From NCBI RefSeq assembly GCF_014831675.1, contig NZ_VJXY01000014.1, forward strand, positions 62,001-126,000: a stretch of DNA of 64,000 nt, given 5' to 3'. A program made the translations under genes and the position numbers. The notes below the pieces were generated by a model. The model was given only the letters and a program-made list of their open reading frames with translations. It ran no database searches and had not been told where the DNA came from. This DNA comes from Komarekiella delphini-convector SJRDD-AB1 (GTDB lineage: Bacteria; Cyanobacteriota; Cyanobacteriia; Cyanobacteriales; Nostocaceae). Below are positions 25,542-33,074 of this stretch, piece by piece. Every line of letters starts with the position of its first letter. Position 1 is the stretch's first letter.

Positions 25542-26444
25542 TTAATCTAACTGGCGTCCCGTTAATTCTACAAAAATATCTTCCAGGTTAGAGGGACGCA
25601 CCATCATACCGGTTTTATCGGGCTGTTCATTCAAATAGTTGTTCGCTTCTTCCAGAGAAGGGAAAAACAGGTATTCCCAGTTACGTGCGCTATCACTTCC
25701 TGCTTCGCTAATACCCAACTGCTTCATTACCAAACCTTCACCGTGAGCAGAGTGCAACTGTTTTAGCGTTCCCAAGGAAATCAGTTTACCGCTATCCATA
25801 ATACCGATGCGTCCTGGCTGAGTAGAACCAAAAGCATCACACAAAAATTCCACCTCATCCATGTAATGGGTTGTGAGTAGCATCGTCATTCCCTGCTTAT
25901 TCAAATCTCGAATAATTTCCCAAAGGCGTCGTCTGGTTTGAGGGTCTAATCCTACCGTTGGTTCATCCAAAAATAAAATTTGCGGTTGATGCAATAAAGC
26001 TCTCGCTATCTGTAAGCGTCGTTTCATACCTCCAGACAGGGTTTTTACCAAATCATCGCGTCTGTCTGCTAACTCAACATACTCTAGCCATTGACGAATT
26101 AGTTGCTGTCGCTGCGGGTTGGCTATGTGATGTAGTCTTCCATGCAACTCCATATTTTCCCATACGGTTAAATCAGTATCTACACTAGTTTGTTGCAAAA
26201 CTACGCCAATACTCTGTTTTGCCAGTATGGCTTGACTCACTACATCATAACCACCGACTTCTATCCGTCCTTGGGACGGTTTTGTCAGTGTAGTTAGCAT
26301 CCGAATTGTAGTTGATTTACCCGCACCGTTAGGGCCAAGTAGAGCAAATATCTCCCCGGCTTCAATTGTGAATGAGAGGTCATTCACTACAGGGACGTTG
26401 TTGTAGAACTTGTAGATATTTTCTAGCAAGACAGCAGTAGTCAT
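25542..26444 (-). CDS. ABC transporter ATP-binding protein (DrrA/ABC-2 type)
   Basis: A nucleotide-binding subunit with Walker A LLGPNGAGKST, Q-loop QQTSVDTDLTVWEN, signature LSGGMKRR, Walker B ILFLDEPTVGLDP and H-loop LTTHYMDEVEFL. It is closest in layout to the DrrA/CcmA-like class that drives ABC-2 exporters; a C-terminal domain of about 80 residues (after 220) is typical. No membrane permease gene is nearby in the window, so its partner lies elsewhere. The cargo (lipid, polysaccharide or drug) cannot be inferred. It starts with ATG, and the upstream region is about 700 bp with a MITE-like element. Confidence 0.93.
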   Translation of the reverse strand: MTTAVLLENIYKFYNNVPVVNDLSFTIEAGEIFALLGPNGAGKSTTIRMLTTLTKPSQGRIEVGGYDVVSQAILAKQSIGVVLQQTSVDTDLTVWENMELHGRLHHIANPQRQQLIRQWLEYVELADRRDDLVKTLSGGMKRRLQIARALLHQPQILFLDEPTVGLDPQTRRRLWEIIRDLNKQGMTMLLTTHYMDEVEFLCDAFGSTQPGRIGIMDSGKLISLGTLKQLHSAHGEGLVMKQLGISEAGSDSARNWEYLFFPSLEEANNYLNEQPDKTGMMVRPSNLEDIFVELTGRQLD

Positions 26445-27144
26445 TTATCCTTTGACTCAAAGAGTTGATCAATCACAGTAAGATTATTGTGTCAGATGCG
26501 ATCGCTCCTTGCTAGCCTGTTGTGTACATGAATACTTAAGAAGACAAAAATAGTTATTATTTAGAAATAATATTGCCTAAAATTTTATACGAAAACATTT
26601 CAGTAATTATAAAAGTATAAAGCTTCACTCTGCTTTAGTTAAAACTTATTAGCAGATTAATTTTATAAATAAAAAAATAATAAATAATATATATTTCTTT
26701 GGTAAAGATGTTTCATAGCTGTTGCTTTATCAAAATGCTACTGGCATTTTGATAATCAATTAAAGTTTAAGAAAATTGCAATTTTAAAATACTTGTCGTT
26801 GTTTACCATAAAATTACACACCATTTGACCAATATACAAATACTTTCGGTGGACGCACCCAACTTAGACAGTGCATCTAAGTACTTAGGACTTACGCAAG
26901 AACTCTCTGAAACTATTATTTCTTTGTGTCCTTCTCTGACGAGACGCTGCGCGAATGCGTCCTTAGCGGTAGCCTACGGCAAGCCGCTCCGCGTCTACGT
27001 TCTTTCATGATTTTGCGTAAGTCCTGGTACTGTTAATCAGTCATTTTTTTAAATAATCAGGGTGCATTTCCCGGCATTTCTAGCTGCTGAGAGGATAACG
27101 CATTGCTGTAGTTTGTGTACTTTTGCTTTGGAGAAATCAAATCA
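26445..27144. other. Intergenic region, 700 bp, with a MITE-like element
   Basis: It is AT-rich up to about 26880 and then holds the element at 26888-27025. The remainder has the PEP-CTERM gene's ribosome binding site GGAGA at 27130-27134. Confidence 0.5.
26888..27025. mobile_element. MITE-like element, copy 1 (138 bp)
   Basis: Perfect 12-bp terminal inverted repeats GGACTTACGCAA (26888-26899) and TTGCGTAAGTCC (27014-27025) flank a non-coding core. The core contains the dispersed GAGACGCTGCGCGAA repeat at 26941-26955. A second, diverged copy is at 28931-29071. There is no transposase; it would need one in trans. Confidence 0.75.
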
Positions 27145-27822
27145 ATGACTATTAATCTACTTATGAAATTATCAATGGTAACTGCAAGTGCAACCCTAGG
27201 AGTTGCCGTGTTGAGTAATATGGGGATTGCTTCTGTTAGTGCTGCACAATTTAGGGTTTCGGGAAAATTTGCCCCACAAGCTATTGTGAGTGAGGAAGGA
27301 ATAGCTTCGCAGTTGCAAAATGGCTTTTTTGATGGAACTTTTGAAGTAGGTGAACTTGATGATGAAAGGAGTATGACAAATTGGAATTTTAATTTACGTA
27401 ACTATTTGGGAAATATTGTATACACATTAGCTTCCAATGATGAATCTTTCTATACAAATTCTTTGGCAGCCAGTAACGATACTTTTAGTAATGTTCTTGC
27501 CTTTAACTTCCTATATCAAAAGTTAGAAACAATTAACAACAATTATAACATTCATTTAGCAGTTTTTAACATAAACTTTGATACACAAAATTTTGTGGGA
27601 GAAACTATACCTAACTTTAGCTTTCCGAGTTTTTCCTACAATGAAGCTGAAATATTTTTAGAGCAAGGCAAGATATTATATTCTTTTGCGAGACGTGAAG
27701 AAATTAACATTGCATCCGGCAGAAGCGAAATGGTTCCCGAACCTCTTACTGTAGCCAGTACAGTAGTTGCTGGGATTATGGGCTGGTGGATAAAGCGCCA
27801 AAAAGCGTCACAAGAATTATAG
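27145..27822 (+). CDS. PEP-CTERM sorting-domain protein, 225 aa
   Basis: The N-terminus is a signal peptide (from ATG 27145: MTINLLMKLSMVTASATLGV, with cleavage likely near VSAA). The C-terminus has the PEP-CTERM tripartite signal: VPEPLTVAS, a hydrophobic helix TVVAGIMGWWI and basic KRQK. Such proteins are exported and processed by exosortase, often with extracellular polysaccharide. The central part is a beta-rich domain without a recognised family. I prefer ATG 27145 to the upstream TTG because GGAGA lies 10 bases ahead of it. No exosortase gene is in the window. Confidence 0.85.
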   Translation: MTINLLMKLSMVTASATLGVAVLSNMGIASVSAAQFRVSGKFAPQAIVSEEGIASQLQNGFFDGTFEVGELDDERSMTNWNFNLRNYLGNIVYTLASNDESFYTNSLAASNDTFSNVLAFNFLYQKLETINNNYNIHLAVFNINFDTQNFVGETIPNFSFPSFSYNEAEIFLEQGKILYSFARREEINIASGRSEMVPEPLTVASTVVAGIMGWWIKRQKASQEL

Positions 27823-27892
27823 TTTTGTTCCGCAAAGCTATTGGCTAGTAATAGGTAATAGATTAGCTGCTAATTACCCATTACCTGTTACC

Positions 27893-28798
27893 TTATCGTG
27901 GGAATGTTTTCAATAAATCATCTCCAGGAATCACTGTAGTATAGAAAACATAATCATTATTGCTTACATAACGGCGGTCTTGTTTAATTATCGCCATGAA
28001 CTCTCGGTGTCCTTCACGCCTACGTCCTACTAAACAACCTGCACTGGCATTCTTGATATCATTTGCAGGCGCATCATAACCCCAGTGTTGATTTACAAGA
28101 AAAAGTCCTGTATCAAGTTTGTCGCCAGTCCGTTGAAAGTCTTTGTTGAAATCTCGGTGAACAGTAATGGGCGCAACTTGTACTAATGCTTGATGACGAT
28201 CTGCATTACCATGCGACCCCACAGCCCAAGCTTTGTATTGCCCAAATTTAATTCTGGCAGCTCCTCCAGAATTCATAGGATTTAAGGTATAGTATCTACC
28301 TGGTTCAGTAGTAGCTTGCCAGTGATTGACAATTTTGGGAATACCATCTACTACTTCAATAACAATCCGCCGATCATTAAATTGATTGGGTGGATCACTA
28401 TTGAGGCTCCAGTCTTCGTTAATTCCTTCTATATAAACAATATTGTATTCTCTAAGGTTGGTAAACACCTGATAGTTTTTTGCCTGCATATATTTGATAA
28501 TCTTGCTGGCAATGTCACTACCTAATTTTAAAGGTGGTTTGGGTAGTTCCTCTGGTTTAGTTTCAATGAGTTTTTTAGCTGTAACTGTTCCTAAAAATTC
28601 GTTTTCTTCAGTCTTTGTTAAGTCTTGAAATTTTTTGAGGGCTGCTACAGAAACCGGGCCAAATTTACCATCAGATGGAGGCTCTAAAAGACCCAAGCCA
28701 ATTAACAGGATTTGAATCTGACGAGACAAATCTGTATCCTGAGCGATCGCCTCAAATCCCCATTTCTCCTCTTTTCCCAAAAAATCTTGTAGTTTCAT
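27893..28798 (-). CDS. Peptidoglycan-binding protein with L,D-transpeptidase-like C-terminus, 301 aa
   Basis: The N-terminal part (about 25-85) resembles a PG_binding_1 domain: IQILLIGLGLLEPPSDGKFG, then PVSVAALKKFQ. The C-terminal half (about 150-300) has HWGYDAPANDIKNASAGCLVGRRREGH: a histidine followed, about 17 residues later, by SAGC, a pattern reminiscent of the HX14-17[S/T]HGC motif of YkuD L,D-transpeptidases, though H and C spacing and the A in SAGC differ. There is no signal peptide at MKLQDFLGKEEK, so it may be cytosolic or released by another route. The function is therefore only a cell-wall-related guess. Confidence 0.7.
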   Translation of the reverse strand: MKLQDFLGKEEKWGFEAIAQDTDLSRQIQILLIGLGLLEPPSDGKFGPVSVAALKKFQDLTKTEENEFLGTVTAKKLIETKPEELPKPPLKLGSDIASKIIKYMQAKNYQVFTNLREYNIVYIEGINEDWSLNSDPPNQFNDRRIVIEVVDGIPKIVNHWQATTEPGRYYTLNPMNSGGAARIKFGQYKAWAVGSHGNADRHQALVQVAPITVHRDFNKDFQRTGDKLDTGLFLVNQHWGYDAPANDIKNASAGCLVGRRREGHREFMAIIKQDRRYVSNNDYVFYTTVIPGDDLLKTFPR

Positions 28799-28930
28799 AT
28801 TGCACCTGTATTCATTTACCTACGACTTATGCATTAACAAAAAGATAATTATGTGAAAAAGCTGTAATCTCTTCTTTCACATGCTCCTGTGACTGCAAAA
28901 TTTCATATTTACCTAACAACTATAGATATA

Positions 28931-29071
28931 GGAATTACGCAAAAATCCCCAAAAAGCTGAATTTATCGTTCGCCTTGGGGGAAACCTCCAAGACCACAGT
29001 GGCTCCCCAAGACTGGACTGCTTCACCCAGACGCCAATAACGCCGAGAATTCGTATAGCATGCGTAAGTCT
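28931..29071. mobile_element. MITE-like element, copy 2 (141 bp, diverged)
   Basis: Ends GGAATTACGCAA (28931-28942) and ATGCGTAAGTCT (29060-29071) each differ from copy 1 at one and two positions. The length nearly equals copy 1 but the interior has a different sequence, including GGGGAAACCTCCAAGACC. The common ends and size suggest a small family or the same class of element mobilised by one transposase. Confidence 0.6.
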
Positions 29072-29397
29072 CAAACTAAAAGAATAAGTCCAAGTCATCA
29101 GGTAGGCATCGTCATAAGTGGAAACTACATTTCCAACTTTGGAAATAGCAGTGAGGGAAAACTTCTTAACCCTAAAAGAAGCGCTCATGCATACCACTAT
29201 CTATTTGCAATGCATGTATTTTATACTACTATGCATATAAGTACAAACATCACCTTTGATACCGATGTTGTTTGAAACTATACTCTCATACACGAGAAGA
29301 TGTCAAAAATTTTACTATAGACTCTAAAAAAATTAATATTTTGTATAAAATAAAGCAAGAAGTCTAATATTTTAGAAAATAAGTAATGGGTATTAAG

Positions 29398-29424
29398 CTC
29401 ATCCCACCCATAGAAGGGGATGAG
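29398..29424. repeat. Inverted repeat CTCATCCC/GGGATGAG
   Basis: Perfect 8-bp arms (29398-29405 and 29417-29424) around an 11-base loop lie about 125 bp after the end of nadE. It might form a hairpin in either transcript. Confidence 0.45.
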
Positions 29425-29463
29425 ATTTCACGTTGACTGTTGACTGTTGACTGTCAACGGCCT

Positions 29464-29519
29464 AAAAAGGCGTCTTTCATCACCTATCGAGAAGGAATGG
29501 GTTTTCCCAACGCCTTTTT
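29464..29519 (-). terminator. Possible terminator of the NAD operon
   Basis: AAAAAGGCGT (29464-29473) and ACGCCTTTTT (29510-29519) form perfect 10-bp arms, with a 36-base loop. Read on the minus strand it sits about 30 bp after the nadE stop and ends in a T run. The loop is long, so efficiency is uncertain. Confidence 0.5.
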
Positions 29520-29547
29520 ATAACCAGAATTTTTACAAGATGTCTAA

Positions 29548-31296
29548 CTACTTGATTCGTGGATGAGCATCTTGTCCATCCCAGCAGACTAAGGTAGGCT
29601 TAGGAACTGTTTTCGTCTGGTAGGCATTTTTGACAGCAACCCAGTTACTAGCAATAGGCATTCGCCAACCTGTACCAAAGGCGCGATCGGTGATTTTCAA
29701 TCCGGGGGGTGCTTGTCGTCTTTTAAATTCAGCACGCGCAACCATCTGGATGACTCTATCTACAATCACTGGGTCGTGTCCAGCTGCAACAATTTGTGCT
29801 GCTGATTGGTGGTTATGAATCAGGTGTTGCAAGATATCATCCAAAATTTCGTAGGGCGGTAAAGAGTCTTGATCTACTTGACCTGGTTTGAGTTCAGCGC
29901 TGGGTGCTTTAGTCAGAATGTTTTGCGGAATAATTTCACCATTGCGATTTAACCAATGGCAAAGTGAATAAACGCGGGTTTTGGGAACATCAGCAATTAC
30001 TGCCAAACCGCCATTCATATCGCCATAGAGAGTACAGTAGCCGACTGCCATTTCTGACTTATTACCAGTAGATAGCAGGAGATAGCCGAATTTGTTAGCG
30101 ATCGCCATTAATAAATTACCGCGAATTCGGGATTGTATATTTTCTTCTGCTAATCCAAACTCGGTATCTGCAAACAAGTCGGCTAAGGTTCGATCAAAGC
30201 CTTGCATTAAATCGCCAATCGGTAAAATATTGGTCTTTATCCCCAAATTTTCGCTTAAAGCGAAAGCATCGCTGATTGAATGCTCAGAACTATAGGGTGA
30301 AGGCATAAGCACACCCAAGACATTTTCTTTACCGAGTGCAGTAGTTGCGATCGCTGCTACTAATGCAGAGTCAATCCCCCCACTTAAACCCAGCACTACT
30401 TTAGAAAAGCGACACTTACGGGCGTAATCTCGCACTCCTAAAACCAAAGCTTGCCAAATTTCCTCATCTTCTGATTCATACGCAGGTGTCACAGCACCTA
30501 ACTGCAAATCCCGCTGCGCTTCATCAAATTCAACCACTACTAAATCCGTTTCAAATCCACGGGCGCGACAGATAATTTCTCCTTGACGATTCAAGGCAAA
30601 ACTACGACCATCAAAAATTAAGTCATCATTTCCTCCAACTTGGTTCGCATAGATAATTGGTTGTTGAAAACGCACCGAACTATGACTAAGCAATGTTTCT
30701 CGAAACTGCTGTTTGCTGACACTGTAAGGCGAAGCAGACAAATTTACAATCAAATCCACACCCAAAATTGCTAAGTCAGAAATTGGATTCACAGCATAAC
30801 TACGTTTGCCCCAAAATTCTTCATCATTCCATAAATCTTCGCAAATAGTTACGCCAATGTGAATATTATCTAGTGTGAAATAATTAGCTTGTAATCCTGG
30901 TTCAAAATAGCGGTTTTCGTCAAACACATCGTATGTTGGTAAAAGTCGCTTATAAAAGAATTGTTTGACTTGACCATTCTCTAATAAAGCTATGCTATTA
31001 AATAATGTTTTACCACCAGTTACGTGAGCTTTTGTATGTTGTTCAACAGTTCCCACCAACACAGCTAACTTAGGTGGTAAATCTCTGGCTAATTGTTGTA
31101 AGGTAATACCCATTGCTTCCACAAAACTGGGATTTAGTAATAAATCTCTTGGTGGATAGCCACACAAAGAAAGTTCTGGCGTCAACAATAAACGTACCCC
31201 TTTTGCAGCTGCTCGTTGTGCCATTTCCAAAATTATTTGGGCATTTCCTGGTAAGTCACCAATTGTCGGATTAATTTGAGCGATCGCAATTTTCAT
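29548..31296 (-). CDS. nadE: NadE, glutamine-dependent NAD+ synthetase
   Basis: This cytosolic enzyme amidates nicotinate adenine dinucleotide to NAD+ using ATP and ammonia from glutamine. The N-terminal nitrilase-type amidase domain (about 1-270) shows the catalytic triad: E in LLTPELSLCGYPP, K in FFYKRLLPTYDVFDE and C in GVTICEDLW. The C-terminal synthetase domain has the PP-loop VLGLSGGIDSAL. Its 582 aa are usual for the two-domain form. It is the last gene of the pncB-nadD-nrtR-CM-nadE cluster, about 53 bp after the chorismate-mutase-like gene. Confidence 0.96.
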   Translation of the reverse strand: MKIAIAQINPTIGDLPGNAQIILEMAQRAAAKGVRLLLTPELSLCGYPPRDLLLNPSFVEAMGITLQQLARDLPPKLAVLVGTVEQHTKAHVTGGKTLFNSIALLENGQVKQFFYKRLLPTYDVFDENRYFEPGLQANYFTLDNIHIGVTICEDLWNDEEFWGKRSYAVNPISDLAILGVDLIVNLSASPYSVSKQQFRETLLSHSSVRFQQPIIYANQVGGNDDLIFDGRSFALNRQGEIICRARGFETDLVVVEFDEAQRDLQLGAVTPAYESEDEEIWQALVLGVRDYARKCRFSKVVLGLSGGIDSALVAAIATTALGKENVLGVLMPSPYSSEHSISDAFALSENLGIKTNILPIGDLMQGFDRTLADLFADTEFGLAEENIQSRIRGNLLMAIANKFGYLLLSTGNKSEMAVGYCTLYGDMNGGLAVIADVPKTRVYSLCHWLNRNGEIIPQNILTKAPSAELKPGQVDQDSLPPYEILDDILQHLIHNHQSAAQIVAAGHDPVIVDRVIQMVARAEFKRRQAPPGLKITDRAFGTGWRMPIASNWVAVKNAYQTKTVPKPTLVCWDGQDAHPRIK

Positions 31297-31349
31297 ATTG
31301 GCTGTTATACTTAATATTTTGGATTGGAAAAAAGCGGCTAATTTAGCTT

Positions 31350-31643
31350 TTATTTAGATAGCCAATGTTTTAATTCTTCGTCAATAAAGTAGCTGACTAA
31401 ATCTTGATAGATTTTTTCAATTACATCTGGGCTTAATCCTGCTTCTTCAGCCCATTGTCGTCTTTGCTGCAACATAGTGTTAAACCTTTCTGAGGCTTTG
31501 ACACTTGTTTCATCAGTTTTAAACTTTGCTGCGGCTTTTACGTATTCAAATCTTTTTCTAAAATCTGAGATAATTTGCCGATCAATTGTATCAATACAAA
31601 TACGAATCTCTTGAATATTAGAACAGTCGTTTGGTTCTTTCAT
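31350..31643 (-). CDS. Chorismate mutase type II-fold protein (isochorismate-lyase-like), 97 aa
   Basis: The sequence fits the AroQ/PchB class: IQEIRICIDTIDRQIISDFRKRFEYVKAAAKFK has the first-helix pattern I-x-x-I-D-x-I-D and the R-x-x-Y-V-x-A-A-A-x-K motif typical of PchB-type isochorismate-pyruvate lyases. The second part MLQQRRQWAEEAGLSPDVIEKIYQDLVSYFIDEE has the helix 2-3 pattern with the conserved charged residues. The reaction (chorismate to prephenate, or isochorismate to salicylate and pyruvate) cannot be fixed from sequence. It sits between the NrtR-like regulator and nadE, 31 bp and 53 bp away, an unexpected place in an NAD cluster. Confidence 0.85.
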   Translation of the reverse strand: MKEPNDCSNIQEIRICIDTIDRQIISDFRKRFEYVKAAAKFKTDETSVKASERFNTMLQQRRQWAEEAGLSPDVIEKIYQDLVSYFIDEELKHWLSK

Positions 31644-31674
31644 AACTTGGCATTTTTGGCATCTTAGCGGTTCA

Positions 31675-32421
31675 TTAAATAAACACCAACGGTTTATCCT
31701 TCAAAGGAGCAAAAGCCTCAGCATCAAACTTATATAAACTAGCCGGACGACCAGCACCCCGCGATACTTTTATTCCGGTATCACACAGAAAACCCAATTT
31801 GAGTAAACGCGCCCGGAAATTAGAATAATCGGAAAAATTGTCCCCTAAAACTGTGGCGTATAACTGATATAAATCATTTAAGGTGAACATTTCTGGTAAA
31901 ACTTCAAAAGCTACCGGACTATACTCCAATTTATTTCGCAAACGCCTGTGCCCATAGGCCAAAATTTCATTATGATCAAAAGCTAATTGCGGCACTTGTT
32001 TCACCGGATACCAAGCTATACCAGCGACGCGATCGGCAATCAATTCTGCTTCTTCAAATCGCACAAGGGCAAAGTAACTAACTGATAGATAACGCACACC
32101 ATAACTATCGATTGCTTCTCGTGGATCGCGATTGGGGCCCCCAAAGGTATACAGTTGTTCTAAATAGAGATTTTTTACTCGAATTTTCTCCGCCATAATC
32201 CGATAGGCGGCATCCTCTAAAGACTCTCCTGGACGCACCAAAGTACCGGGAAGACTCCAATGATTTAAAAATGGTTCTTGCTGTCGCATTACTAATAGAA
32301 CTAACAGCCGATTTTGTGTAGTATCTACAGAAAAAATTACATTATCAACTCCAACCTTGAAATCGGCCAAAAGTTGTTGGTTTAGCGCAGTTGAAATCTT
32401 TTTTTGGTTGCGTCCTGGCAC
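31675..32421 (-). CDS. nrtR: NrtR-like Nudix-related transcriptional regulator, 248 aa
   Basis: An N-terminal Nudix domain (about 18-150) is fused to a C-terminal winged-helix-like domain (about 160-248, FTLNDLYQLYATVLGDNFSDYSNFRARLLKLGFL). This is the NrtR layout; such regulators sense ADP-ribose and repress NAD synthesis genes. The Nudix box reads GTLVRPGESLEDAAYRIMAEK: the catalytic REXXEE becomes RIMAEK, so enzymatic activity is probably lost, as known for NrtR. The GTG start at 32421 overlaps nadD by 40 bp. Its neighbours pncB, nadD and nadE are the expected regulon. A palindrome at 34534-34558 is a candidate operator. Confidence 0.9.
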   Translation of the reverse strand: MPGRNQKKISTALNQQLLADFKVGVDNVIFSVDTTQNRLLVLLVMRQQEPFLNHWSLPGTLVRPGESLEDAAYRIMAEKIRVKNLYLEQLYTFGGPNRDPREAIDSYGVRYLSVSYFALVRFEEAELIADRVAGIAWYPVKQVPQLAFDHNEILAYGHRRLRNKLEYSPVAFEVLPEMFTLNDLYQLYATVLGDNFSDYSNFRARLLKLGFLCDTGIKVSRGAGRPASLYKFDAEAFAPLKDKPLVFI

Positions 32422-32981
32422 TTGTACAAATGCTCTCGATGAATATAGGCAATTACAGGGGGTGTGAGGGCTTCAGAATCTCCATGTTCGCGATATGCTG
32501 TTGAGGAAATATCTAGTCCGGTAAGAGAGGCGATCGCAATCTCTCCTCCCAGCTTTTCTACTGCCTTCAAACTAGATTCATCTATTGCATATCCCGGTCG
32601 CGGCACAATTAGTAGTTGCACTTGCTGTAACAAATCTTCAATGCGATACCAACGTGGTAACTGACTCAGTAAATCTGAACCAATTACCAACGTCAACCCA
32701 GCGTCCTCTCCCCAATTGACTTTCGCTTTCTCCACCGTTTCCAGTGTTCTAAAGCTACTCAATTTCTGCTCCAAAGCAATATTGTGCCGTGGCGCATCGA
32801 TATCCGCAATCAACAATTGCAACATTGCTGCGCGATGTTCTAAAGGCGTTTGATGCGACTTAAATGGATTATCTGCTGCCCAAACTGCTACCCAATCATA
32901 ACGCTCAGACAACCATCTTAGAATGGTCTGATGTCCAGCAGTTGGTGGGTCAGCACTAGTACCAAACAAAGCAATTCTCAT
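32382..32981 (-). CDS. nadD: NadD-type nicotinate-nucleotide adenylyltransferase
   Basis: NadD adenylates nicotinate mononucleotide to nicotinate adenine dinucleotide. The N-terminal nucleotidyltransferase motif is ALFGTSADPPTAGHQ (G-x-F-D-P-P-x-x-G-H in most members, here S-A-D-P-P-T-A-G-H) and the C-terminal motif is ISSTAYR (ISSTxIR). The ATG at 32981 (MRIALFG) directly precedes the first beta strand. The upstream in-frame start at 33011 would add ten residues of no evident use. It overlaps the nrtR start by 40 bp and follows pncB by about 94 bp. Confidence 0.93.
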   Translation of the reverse strand: MRIALFGTSADPPTAGHQTILRWLSERYDWVAVWAADNPFKSHQTPLEHRAAMLQLLIADIDAPRHNIALEQKLSSFRTLETVEKAKVNWGEDAGLTLVIGSDLLSQLPRWYRIEDLLQQVQLLIVPRPGYAIDESSLKAVEKLGGEIAIASLTGLDISSTAYREHGDSEALTPPVIAYIHREHLYKCQDATKKRFQLR

Positions 32982-33074
32982 ACTAATTCGTAATTCGTAA
33001 TTAAGACACACTGAAAAAGCCTGGATAGAGGATGGTTAGAGTACTTTCACCTTTTACTGATTTAGTATCAGAAT

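Larger units (their letters stand above)
28799..29547. other. Intergenic region, 749 bp, with second MITE-like copy and hairpins
   Basis: Contains the diverged element at 28931-29071, an AT-rich stretch, an inverted repeat at 29398-29424 and the likely nadE terminator at 29464-29519. Short frames here are not coding-like. Confidence 0.5.

Noticed and set aside
26825-27010. 61-aa plus-strand frame
   Set aside because: Most of it is the MITE-like element, and it ends inside it. No ribosome binding site is present.
29060-29275. 71-aa plus-strand frame
   Set aside because: It begins inside the end of the second MITE-like copy and has no signals or domain pattern.
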